Origin: a bacterium
GTDB lineage: Bacteria; Armatimonadota; Zipacnadia; Zipacnadales; UBA11051
DNA: 64,000 nucleotides
NCBI GenBank assembly: GCA_021372615.1
Contig: JAJFUB010000029.1
Coordinates: 50,945 to 114,944, forward strand
Direction: 5' to 3'
Positions 8,357 to 16,382 of this stretch are shown here, one piece after another; within the stretch, counting starts at the first letter, position 1; the number at the start of each line of letters is the position of its first letter. Both the position numbers and the translations under genes were made by a program. The notes below the pieces were generated by a model that worked only from the letters and a program-made list of their open reading frames with translations, had not been told where the DNA came from and did no database searches.

Positions 8357-10372
8357 TTGAGCGCCGAGCACCCAGCCCCATCATCAGCCGCCTACAAGGC
8401 CGTGCCCGCCTCCGGTGACGGCCTCAGGGCCGTCGGCCTCGGTCGCTACGGTGTGAGCACCCGTGCGGTCGTGATTGCGCTGGTGCTCACATGGCTCGCG
8501 GGCTACTGGATCCGCCAGTCGGAGATCGTCGCCCTGGCGTGCCAGGGAACCGAAGCGGTCCCCTCGATCCCCGGCGTCGGCGCCCTGTTGCTGGTTCTGC
8601 TGGGCAATGCCCTGGCGCGTCGGACACGCTTCGTGCGCCCCTTGTGTGTACCCGAGATCATCACGGTCTTCCTGCTTGTCACCGTGGCCACCACGATGTT
8701 CGGCTGCGGCATCGGCCGCTTCCTGCTGGCATGCCTCACCGCACCCTTCTACTACAGCAGCCCCGCCGCCCCCCTGGAGAAGCTCGCGGCCCATATCCCG
8801 TTCTGGATGTCGCCCCAGGATCCCACCGTGCACCGCTGGCTCTATGAGAGCGCACCCACCGGTGACGTTCCCTGGGTGGCGTGGCAGTGGCCGATCGCCG
8901 CCTGGACGGGCTTCTTCCTCATGTTTGGCGGCATGTTGCTGTGCCTGATGTTGCTGCTCAGCGAGCGGTGGGTCGGGGAGGAGCGGCTCGTGTTCCCGCT
9001 GGTGCGGCTGCCGCTGCAGATGATTGACCCGGAGTACTCGGACGTGCCCTTCTTCCGCAATCGGGCCACCTGGATTGGCATCGGGCTGGCCGCCGCCCTC
9101 AACGCCCTCAACATCGTGCGCGGGGTGTTCTTCGGTGGGCCCAGCGGCGGCCTGCAGGTGGACCTGGCGTCGCAGTTCGTCGGCGCCCCCTGGAGCTCAC
9201 TGCGCCCCCTCAACGTCCATCTGCGACCGGAATTGATCGGTCTGAGCTACCTGATCTCCACCGAACTGTCGTTCTCGATCTGGTTCTTCCAGTTGTTCGC
9301 GAAGCTCCAGAGCTTCCTGATCAGCGGGGTGATCGGGCTGCGTCTGCCGGGCGCGCCCTTTGCTCAGGAACAGGGCCTCGGCGCCTACGTGACCATGGGG
9401 GCGATTCTGTTCTGGAAAGGGCGCCACCCATTTGTCGCCGGTTGGCGGGAACTGGCGACGAGCATGCACGGAGGCCGCCCCTCTCGCGGGATCTCCCTGC
9501 GCTGGCCAGTCATCGGTGCACTGGCCGGGTTCGTCGGCGCAGTGATCTTCTGCCGGGCGGCCGGCATGGCCACGTGGCTGGCATTGCTCTACCTGGCAGT
9601 CATCACCAGCGTCGCCGTGGTGTACGGTCGGCTGCGGGCCGAGACCGGCGTGCCACTGGTCTGGGCTTTCCCCTACGGTCTGGGCCACAAGGCGATTCGC
9701 TACTTCATGAACTCCGCCTCCTATGTGGGCATGGGCGGGGAGCCTCGCTCGGCCACCATCTTCACGCTGCTGCTCTTCATGTCCCGAGGCTACTTCCCGA
9801 CCATGACCGGCTACGGTATCGAGGGCTATGCCCTGGGACAGAGCACGGGCATCAGCAAGGGGGGCGTCTTCAGGATCGTGCTGCTCGCCATCGGCGTAGG
9901 CGCGGTCTGCTCGTTCTTCTTCCATCTGACCACCTACTACGACCATGGGGCTGTGGGGTTGCGGGGTGGGCTGTGGGGCGCCTCGGAGGCGCAGGCCCAG
10001 TACGCCGCCCTCTGGCAAGCCACCAAGATGCCGGTGCCGCCGGATGTGCCGCGCATCATCGCCACCCTCTCCGGCGGGACCTTGCTGGGGCTGCTCAGCA
10101 TCGTGCGCGGGCGGTTCTTCGGGTTCCCCTTCCACCCTCTGGGCTACGCCATGGCTTGTTCGTACGGAGAGTTGCTGTGGGGGCCTTTCCTGCTGACCTG
10201 GACGATCAAGTCACTGCTGTTGCACTACGGTGGGCCCAAGGCCTACCTCGCCGCCCTCCCGGGCTTCCTGGGCTTCGCGCTGGGGCACTTCGTCGTTGCC
10301 GGGGCCATCTGGGGCACTCTGGGCGCCGCTCTCGGGGGGCCTTTCCTGCGCTACGGCGTGTGGTTCGGGTAG
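8357..10372 (+). CDS. DUF6785/DUF6784-type polytopic membrane protein
   Basis: This is a very hydrophobic protein with about a dozen membrane segments, for example VVIALVLTWLAGYWI, ITVFLLVTVATTMFG and the ends LAALPGFLGFALGHF and GTLGAALGGPFLRYG. The pattern fits the DUF6785/DUF6784 proteins of Armatimonadota and Planctomycetota, which are transporter-like (reminiscent of OPT carriers) but uncharacterised. The start is uncertain. TTG at 8357 is favoured because AGGAGG lies at 8339-8344 and the first membrane span comes soon after, giving 671 residues; GTG at 8402 or 8453 is possible. It sits next to secreted glycosidases, so uptake of a sugar or peptide product is plausible but not shown. Confidence 0.6.
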   Translation: MSAEHPAPSSAAYKAVPASGDGLRAVGLGRYGVSTRAVVIALVLTWLAGYWIRQSEIVALACQGTEAVPSIPGVGALLLVLLGNALARRTRFVRPLCVPEIITVFLLVTVATTMFGCGIGRFLLACLTAPFYYSSPAAPLEKLAAHIPFWMSPQDPTVHRWLYESAPTGDVPWVAWQWPIAAWTGFFLMFGGMLLCLMLLLSERWVGEERLVFPLVRLPLQMIDPEYSDVPFFRNRATWIGIGLAAALNALNIVRGVFFGGPSGGLQVDLASQFVGAPWSSLRPLNVHLRPELIGLSYLISTELSFSIWFFQLFAKLQSFLISGVIGLRLPGAPFAQEQGLGAYVTMGAILFWKGRHPFVAGWRELATSMHGGRPSRGISLRWPVIGALAGFVGAVIFCRAAGMATWLALLYLAVITSVAVVYGRLRAETGVPLVWAFPYGLGHKAIRYFMNSASYVGMGGEPRSATIFTLLLFMSRGYFPTMTGYGIEGYALGQSTGISKGGVFRIVLLAIGVGAVCSFFFHLTTYYDHGAVGLRGGLWGASEAQAQYAALWQATKMPVPPDVPRIIATLSGGTLLGLLSIVRGRFFGFPFHPLGYAMACSYGELLWGPFLLTWTIKSLLLHYGGPKAYLAALPGFLGFALGHFVVAGAIWGTLGAALGGPFLRYGVWFG

Positions 10373-10390
10373 CTGTTCCCCCGGCGGCCC

Positions 10391-12391
10391 CTACGTGAGG
10401 CGGAGCACCCCTGTCACGAAGCTCCCCGTCGCCCCCGGACCGGGCTGGCCGCCGCCGATGGCGAGCAGGAATTCTCCTGGCTCGAGCATGGGCTCGCCGG
10501 CCTCGCTGTAGCAGACGAGCTGCTCCGGGCGGAGTGTGAAGCTGACCTGGCGCTGCTCGCCCGGTTGCAGGTGCACTCGCTGGCAGCCCTGCAGTTGCCG
10601 CAACGGCACCGCGACTGTGGCCTCCAGGTCAGTCACGTAGAGTTGCACGACCTCATCCCCCGGGCGATCACCGACATTGGTCACGGTGGCGCCCAGCACG
10701 ACCTGTTCACCCGTCCTGGCCTTGTGCGGGGTAACCGTCAGGTCGCCATAGGCGAAGCGCGTGTAGCTCAAGCCATAGCCGAAGCGGTACAGGGTCTCGG
10801 CCTCGGAGAAGCGATAGGTGCGCCCCGCCATGCCGTAGTCGCTGAAGGCGGGCAGTTGGTCGAGCGACCGGTAGAACGTCACCGGCAGGCGTCCGGCCGG
10901 GCTGACGTCGCCCCAGAGCACTTCAGCCAGCGCGGTCCCCGCCTCCTCGCCACCGTACCACGTCGCCAGGATCGCGTTCACGTGCTCCTCGGCCCAGTTC
11001 ACCGCAATCGCACTGCCCGAGAGGAGGACCAGGACGACAGGCTTCCCCACCGCCGCCACCTCCCGCAGCAAGGCCTCCTGGATCGGCGGCAGGTCAATGT
11101 ATGTGCGGTCGCCGCTGCGGTTGAGGTCAGAGTCGCCCTCCTCGCCCTCGAGGCGCGGGGAGAGGCCGAGGACCATGACCACCACGTCGGCCTCCGCCGC
11201 CAGCGCCACGGCCTGGGCGAAGCCCGAGCGGTCCTCGCCGACGAGGTCGCAGCCGCGAGCGTAGCTGACCGCCACGCTCTCGCCTGCGCGACGCATGATG
11301 CCCTGCAGGGGCGTCACGGCCGCCGAGGGCTCACCGTTGTAGTTGCCCAACAACACCGACACATCGTCCGCGTTCGGGCCGATGACCGCGAGGCGCTTCA
11401 CGTCCGCCGCCAGCGGCAGCACGCCATCGTTCTTGAGCAGCACGATGGACTCTTGCGCCGCGAGCAGAGCCAGCGCGCGGTGTGCGGCGCAGTCGTTCAC
11501 CTCCAGGGGGATCCCAGCGTATGGCACGCGTTCGGGCGGGTCGAACATGCCCAGCCGGAAGCGGGCCTCGAGCAGCCGCTGCAGCGACACGTCCAGTTCC
11601 GCCTCGGAGATCAGGCCCTGCTCCACTGCGCCCGTCAGTGCGCCGTAGGTGCAGCCGCAGTTGAGATCGCAGCCGGCCTTGACCGACAGGGCTGCCGCCT
11701 CCTCGGGGCTGGCGCTGCATGCCTCCCCGTTGACGCGGTTGTAGGCCGACATGATGGACCCGGCCCCCGCCTCGACGACGGCTCGGAAATGCGGCAGGTA
11801 GCTCTCGCGTAGATCGCGTGGGCTGACGACGGCGTCGAAGCCGTGGCGTTCGGCCTCGGGGCCGCTGTGCACGGCGAAGTGCTTCGGGGTGGCCACCAGC
11901 TTCAGGTAGTGCGGGTCATCGCCCTGGAGGCCCTTGACGAACGCCACGCCGAGCAGTGCGGCCAGGTAGGGGCATTCGCCGTAGGTCTCCTGCCCGCGCC
12001 CCCAGCGGGGGTCGCGGAAGAGATTGATGTTCGGCGTCCAAAAGGTGAGGCCGTAGTACCACAAAGAGCCGCCGTCGGCCGACAGGGCCGCATGATGCTT
12101 GGCGCGGGCCTCATCGGAGATGGCGGTGGCTACGCGGAAGACAAGGTCGGCGTCGAAGGTCGCCGCCAGGCCGATGGCCTGGGGGAAGACGGTGGCGACC
12201 CCCGCCCGGCCCACACCATGGAGGCATTCGTTCCACCAGTTGTAGGCCGGGACGCCCAGGCGGGGGATGGCGAAGGCATCGTGGACCATCTGCGAGACCT
12301 TCTCTGCCAGCGTCATGCGGCCGCACAGGTCGCGAGCGCGGTCAGCGGGGGAGAGGTCAGGGTTGAGGTAGGCGGGCGTCTCGTCGGCCAT
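10391..12391 (-). CDS. Glycoside hydrolase family 3 protein missing the catalytic nucleophile segment
   Basis: A 666-residue protein with family 3 architecture: an N-terminal barrel (VPAYNWWNECLHGVGR, PKHFAVHSGPE), a second alpha/beta domain (ESIVLLKNDGVLPL, AVIGPNADD) and a fibronectin-III-like end (TNVGDRPGDEVVQLYV). It is closest in style to bacterial beta-xylosidase or beta-glucosidase proteins. Between MSAYNRVNGEACS and ASPEEAAALSVKAGCDLNCG, about 40 residues normally present are missing. These include the GWxFxGxxVSDxxAI stretch that carries the nucleophilic Asp. The frame is intact across the join. No signal peptide is seen. It is divergent from the sugar ABC importer genes and convergent with the DUF6785 gene. 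Confidence 0.85.
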   Translation of the reverse strand: MADETPAYLNPDLSPADRARDLCGRMTLAEKVSQMVHDAFAIPRLGVPAYNWWNECLHGVGRAGVATVFPQAIGLAATFDADLVFRVATAISDEARAKHHAALSADGGSLWYYGLTFWTPNINLFRDPRWGRGQETYGECPYLAALLGVAFVKGLQGDDPHYLKLVATPKHFAVHSGPEAERHGFDAVVSPRDLRESYLPHFRAVVEAGAGSIMSAYNRVNGEACSASPEEAAALSVKAGCDLNCGCTYGALTGAVEQGLISEAELDVSLQRLLEARFRLGMFDPPERVPYAGIPLEVNDCAAHRALALLAAQESIVLLKNDGVLPLAADVKRLAVIGPNADDVSVLLGNYNGEPSAAVTPLQGIMRRAGESVAVSYARGCDLVGEDRSGFAQAVALAAEADVVVMVLGLSPRLEGEEGDSDLNRSGDRTYIDLPPIQEALLREVAAVGKPVVLVLLSGSAIAVNWAEEHVNAILATWYGGEEAGTALAEVLWGDVSPAGRLPVTFYRSLDQLPAFSDYGMAGRTYRFSEAETLYRFGYGLSYTRFAYGDLTVTPHKARTGEQVVLGATVTNVGDRPGDEVVQLYVTDLEATVAVPLRQLQGCQRVHLQPGEQRQVSFTLRPEQLVCYSEAGEPMLEPGEFLLAIGGGQPGPGATGSFVTGVLRLT

Positions 12392-12514
12392 GGCAGTCCC
12401 CGGCGTGCACAGGATGGCAGGGCAGTTCGCCACCAGCGCGGCTGCTCCTCCCGGACCGGGCAGGCGTGGCAGGCAGGTCGGCGGCGTGGGGTCAACGAAC
12501 TCGTACCTAACACA

Positions 12515-13975
12515 ATGAAGACCATCTTCCTGAGCGTGGCCATGGGGCTGGTCCTCGCCAGTGTGGCCATGCAGCTGACGCTGCCGGGCACCCGCAGCGA
12601 GGTGCCGGTCATCTACTGGGTGACCGACCCCAATCCCGCGCGCGAGGAGCAGATCCGCCTCTTCCAGGAGTGGCTGAAGAAGCACCACTACCCGCGGATC
12701 GAGCTGCGCCTCGACACCGCCAACAATGACACCTCCAAGAAGATCATCCAGGGCGTGTCGGGCGTGGGCGGGGACTGCATTGACATCGGCTCCGGCGGAG
12801 GGATGCGCTACTTCAACTCCATCGGCCTGCTGACCGACGTGACCCCGTGGGCCAGGGAGATGGGCTTCGACCCGAGCCATACCTACCCGGCGATGAAGAC
12901 GGAGATCACCACCGACGGCCACCAGTACATGTTCCCCTGCAACTGCTACGACCACCTGTACTGGGTCAACAAGGCCACCTTCCGGAAGTACGGCCAGCCC
13001 CTCCCCCCGCTGACGTGGGACCTGCAGACCTTCGAGCGCCTCGGCAAGGCCCATGTCGCCGCCGCCAACCCGCCGGGCCAGCGACGTGAGAACTTCTTTG
13101 CGAACGGGGCGCCGCTGGATGTGGTTCGGCGCGGCTGGGGCGTAAGCGTGTTCAACGAGACGCTGACCCGATGCACGCTGAACGACAGGCGGTATGTGAA
13201 GGCGCTCAAGCTGGTCCGCAAGTGGACCTATGATGACCACCTGTGCCCGACGGCCGCCGAGGTGCAGTCCTTCAGCACGGCCTCCGGCTACGGCGGCTCG
13301 ACGCTGCAGCTCTTCAACAGCGGCAACTACGCCATGTTCATGATGGGGCGGTATGCGCTGATCCAGTTGCGCAAGTTCGGCCGGCTGGAGCTCGCGGTGT
13401 CGTGGCCGCCGAGCGGCGGCCTGCCCAACTGCTCGACGGGTACGCGCGCGGCCGGGATCTACAGCGGCTCCCAGCACCCTGAGCTGGCGCGGTACTTCCT
13501 GGCCTATCTCGCCAGCGAAGACTACAACATGCAGATCGTGCGGGACGCGGACTCGCAGCCGCCGAACCCGAAGTACACCCGGACCGAGGAGTACCTGCGT
13601 CCGAAGGACTACCCCAACGAGTGGGGCTGCCACGAAGTCTTCGAGGACGCGATGTGGAAGATCGCCATCGGGCCGGAGTACAGCCCGTTCGTCGTTCCCG
13701 ACGCCGTCAGCCGGTGCGATGGCAACGCGACCGAAGCCTACATGTCCGGCGTGGTCAGCGCCGAGGCAGCGGCGCAGCAGGCTGCCGACCGCATCAACGC
13801 CGAGATCGCCCAGAACCTGCGTGACGACCCGAAGCTGCAGGCCAGGTACGATGAGCTGGCAGCCCGGCAGAAGCGGATTGACGACCTGAAGGCGCGAGGG
13901 GAGAAGATCCCGCTGGAGTGGGTGGACAACCACTTCCTGCGGCGCTACTACCAGTGGGCACGCATGGCCAGATGA
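12515..13975 (+). CDS. ABC transporter sugar-binding protein
   Basis: The ATG at 12515 gives a 486-residue protein opening with a signal or anchor segment (MKTIFLSVAMGLVLASVAMQ) and then VIYWVTDPNPAREEQIRLF, typical of family 1 extracellular solute-binding proteins. Other marks are TANNDTSKKIIQGVSG, DCIDIGSG and the central YMFPCNCYDHLYWVNK. There is no lipobox cysteine just after the signal, so it may be periplasmic or N-terminally anchored. It is the first gene of an importer operon; its stop overlaps the start of the next gene by 4 bases (ATGA). The ligand is probably an oligosaccharide released by the surrounding glycosidases. Confidence 0.85.
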   Translation: MKTIFLSVAMGLVLASVAMQLTLPGTRSEVPVIYWVTDPNPAREEQIRLFQEWLKKHHYPRIELRLDTANNDTSKKIIQGVSGVGGDCIDIGSGGGMRYFNSIGLLTDVTPWAREMGFDPSHTYPAMKTEITTDGHQYMFPCNCYDHLYWVNKATFRKYGQPLPPLTWDLQTFERLGKAHVAAANPPGQRRENFFANGAPLDVVRRGWGVSVFNETLTRCTLNDRRYVKALKLVRKWTYDDHLCPTAAEVQSFSTASGYGGSTLQLFNSGNYAMFMMGRYALIQLRKFGRLELAVSWPPSGGLPNCSTGTRAAGIYSGSQHPELARYFLAYLASEDYNMQIVRDADSQPPNPKYTRTEEYLRPKDYPNEWGCHEVFEDAMWKIAIGPEYSPFVVPDAVSRCDGNATEAYMSGVVSAEAAAQQAADRINAEIAQNLRDDPKLQARYDELAARQKRIDDLKARGEKIPLEWVDNHFLRRYYQWARMAR

Positions 13976-15450
13976 TGACCCCGAAGGACCGCCGACGACT
14001 GCTGACCGGCCTGGGCTTCCTGGCCCCCAACATCCTGGGGTTCCTGGCCTTCACGCTCATCCCCCTGGGCTTCAGCCTGGTCCTCGCCTTCACCAACTGG
14101 GACCTGCGCCACCACAACATGTTCAAGCAGGAACACCTCAAGTTCGTCGAGCTGGCGAACTTCTCACGGCTTCTGCACGAGCCGGACTTCTACAAGTTCC
14201 TGGGCAACACGCTGTTCCTGATGATGGGCATCCCGCTGTCCATCGGGGCCAGCCTCATCGCCGCGCTGCTGCTCAGCAATGACCTGAGCGTCGGGCGCAA
14301 GCGCGCCTACTGGACGGTGGCCTGCGGCTCCCTGCTGGCCGCGGCCTGCGTGATGCTCGCGTTGCTGGGGAGCGGGGCCAGCGCCATGACGCTGCTGATC
14401 GGCGGCGTGATCTGCCTACTGCTCCTCGGTGGCGCCTTCGGCGGCGCGACGACCTATCGCACCCTCTTCTACATCCCGCACTTCACGAGCGGCGTCGCTA
14501 CCTTCATTCTGTGGAAGAAGCTGTACGCCCACGAGACCGGACCGGTGAACACGTTCCTGGCGGGGCCGCTGGAGCGTCTGACGGGCGTACTGCGCGGGCT
14601 GCCGGCGGAGCAGCTCTCCGCCGGCATGTGGGTGTGGCTGGCAATGGTGCTGGTGCTGCTGCTATTGGGCCTGCGGCGGTTGCGGCTGATGTGGGTCGAG
14701 GGCGAGTTGGCCTGGTGGCTGGCCCTCGCCGGCGCCCTGGGCCTGCTCGTGCCGATCGCGCTGTCGCTGCTGTGGGCGCCGGTGTTTGAGGCGAAGTTCG
14801 TCCTGGTCGTGGGGGCGGCGCTGATCGCGCTATTCCAGTTCTTCCGGGGGCTGACCTCGGCTCGGCTGCCATCGCTGGCGTCGAGCGGCTCGGGCTCGGC
14901 GGCGGCGCTCGCGGCGCTGTACCTGGTCGGCGAGTTCGTCGCCCTGGCGTTCGGGATACTGGCGTGCCGGCTGCCGGCGATGGCCCAGGCCGGCCTCCAG
15001 CCGCCCGAATGGCTGACGCACTACCACTGGGCCAAGCCCGCGATGATGATCATGGGCCTGTGGGCGGCGATGGGCTCGAACAACATGCTGCTGTATCTGG
15101 CGGGGCTGTCGAACATCCCGCCGGAGTTGTACGAGGCCGCTGACATTGACGGCGCCTCGCGCCACCAGCGGTTCTGGAACGTGACCTGGCCGCAACTGGC
15201 GCCGACGACGTTCTTCATCGTGGTGATGAGCGTCATTGGCGGGCTGCAGGGCGGGTTCGAGATCGCGCGCACGATGACCCGCGGCGGCCCCGCCGGCTCG
15301 ACGACGACGCTGAGCTACTTCATCTACACCGAGGGCTTTGAGACCGGGCGCCTGGGCTACGCCTCGGCGGTGGCCTGGGTGCTGTTCGCGATGGTCTTTG
15401 TGGCCACGCTGATCAACTGGAAGTTCGGGAGCAGGCACGTCAATGACTGA
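13972..15450 (+). CDS. ABC sugar permease, MalF type, with a long internal membrane insert
   Basis: The start at 13972 overlaps the stop of the binding-protein gene as ATGA, giving 492 residues. The first 90 residues (FLAPNILGFLAFTLIPL) and last 130 residues match MalF-type permeases. The cytoplasmic EAA loop reads EAADIDGASRHQRFWNV and is followed by LP-type helices. Usual family length is about 290-320 residues. The extra roughly 180-200 residues lie between about positions 105 and 350 and contain several hydrophobic segments (WTVACGSLLAAACVMLAL, WVWLAMVLVLLLLGL, WWLALAGALGLLV). The insert is in frame and has the same base composition as the rest, so it looks like a genuine variant. No ATPase gene is nearby. 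Confidence 0.85.
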   Translation: MMTPKDRRRLLTGLGFLAPNILGFLAFTLIPLGFSLVLAFTNWDLRHHNMFKQEHLKFVELANFSRLLHEPDFYKFLGNTLFLMMGIPLSIGASLIAALLLSNDLSVGRKRAYWTVACGSLLAAACVMLALLGSGASAMTLLIGGVICLLLLGGAFGGATTYRTLFYIPHFTSGVATFILWKKLYAHETGPVNTFLAGPLERLTGVLRGLPAEQLSAGMWVWLAMVLVLLLLGLRRLRLMWVEGELAWWLALAGALGLLVPIALSLLWAPVFEAKFVLVVGAALIALFQFFRGLTSARLPSLASSGSGSAAALAALYLVGEFVALAFGILACRLPAMAQAGLQPPEWLTHYHWAKPAMMIMGLWAAMGSNNMLLYLAGLSNIPPELYEAADIDGASRHQRFWNVTWPQLAPTTFFIVVMSVIGGLQGGFEIARTMTRGGPAGSTTTLSYFIYTEGFETGRLGYASAVAWVLFAMVFVATLINWKFGSRHVND

Positions 15451-16336
15451 GGCGTCGTTGGAGCGCGGGCTTTCCAGCCCGCAGCCGGCAAACGCGGTGT
15501 GGAGAGCGCGCAGTCCCTGGCTGCGTCAGCACCTGTCGCTGTCAGGCCTGCATCTGGTCCTCGTGCTCCTGGCCTTCACGATGGTGCTCCCGTTCGTGTG
15601 GATGGTCCTCACGAGTCTGAAGCCGCTGGGCGAGGTCGGCGTGGAGAACTGGCTGCCGACACAGGTGATGTGGAGCAACTACCGCGAGGTCTTCTCGGTC
15701 ATCCCCTTCGCGCGGTTCTACGGCAACAGCATCTTCATCGCGGCCTGGGTCACGTTCCTGCAGGTCTTCACGAGCTCGCTGGCAGCGTTCAGCTTCGCGC
15801 GGCTGCAGTGGCCGGGCCGGGACAAGGTCTTCCTGCTGTACCTGGCCACGCTGATGCTGCCCGGGCTGGTCATGATGATCCCGAACTACCAGATCATGAT
15901 CAAGCTGCACCTGGTAGACACCTATGCCGGGCTCATCATCCCGGCGGCCTTCAGCGCCTTCGGGACGTTCCTGTTGCGGCAGTTCATGCTGACGATTCCG
16001 ACGAGCCTGGACGAGGCGGCCGAGATTGACGGGGCGAGCAAGTGGCAGGTGTTCTGGGAGGTCATCCTGCCGCTGGCGCGGCCAGGGCTGATCGCGCTCA
16101 CCATCTTCACGTTCATCGGCACGTACCAGAGCTTCTTCTGGCCGCTGGTCATGCTCAAGACCGTGGCCAAGTACACGCTCCCCGTCGGCCTGCTCTTCTT
16201 CGATTCCACACAGGGCCAGTCCACCCATCTCATCATGGCGGCGGTGACGATGTCCCTGCTGCCCATGGTCATCCTGTTTGCGTTCATGCAACGCTACCTG
16301 GTGAGCGGGATTCAGCTCGGGGCGGTAAAGGGGTAG
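15443..16336 (+). CDS. ABC sugar permease, MalG type
   Basis: A 297-residue inner-membrane protein with six predicted spans and the EAA loop EAAEIDGASKWQVFWEV. It follows the MalF-type gene with an 8-base overlap, so the two are translationally coupled. SLKPLGEVGVENWLP and FARFYGNSIFIA are standard for the MalG branch. The first 30 residues are poor in hydrophobic character and are partly encoded by a palindromic repeat at 15465-15482. The ancestral start may therefore have been further downstream, although no better start with a ribosome site is obvious. A shared MsmK-like ATPase elsewhere in the genome would be needed. Confidence 0.88.
   Translation: MTEASLERGLSSPQPANAVWRARSPWLRQHLSLSGLHLVLVLLAFTMVLPFVWMVLTSLKPLGEVGVENWLPTQVMWSNYREVFSVIPFARFYGNSIFIAAWVTFLQVFTSSLAAFSFARLQWPGRDKVFLLYLATLMLPGLVMMIPNYQIMIKLHLVDTYAGLIIPAAFSAFGTFLLRQFMLTIPTSLDEAAEIDGASKWQVFWEVILPLARPGLIALTIFTFIGTYQSFFWPLVMLKTVAKYTLPVGLLFFDSTQGQSTHLIMAAVTMSLLPMVILFAFMQRYLVSGIQLGAVKG
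15465..15482. repeat. Short palindromic repeat inside the MalG-type coding start
   Basis: GCGGGCT (15465-15471) and AGCCCGC (15476-15482) form a perfect 7-base-pair stem with a TTCC loop. It encodes part of the N-terminus LERGLSSPQ of the permease. The sequence is typical of small REP-like hairpins scattered through GC-rich genomes. The stem is seen directly; its being a mobile repeat is inferred. Confidence 0.5.
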
Positions 16337-16382
16337 CCACAGAGCGCCTCCCCGACCGCCAGCTTCGCCAAGGAGAAGCCCC

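Noticed and set aside
12392..13933. Large N-terminal extension of the family 3 protein (1180 residues)
   Set aside because: It is antisense to the binding-protein gene; the family starts at ATG 12391.
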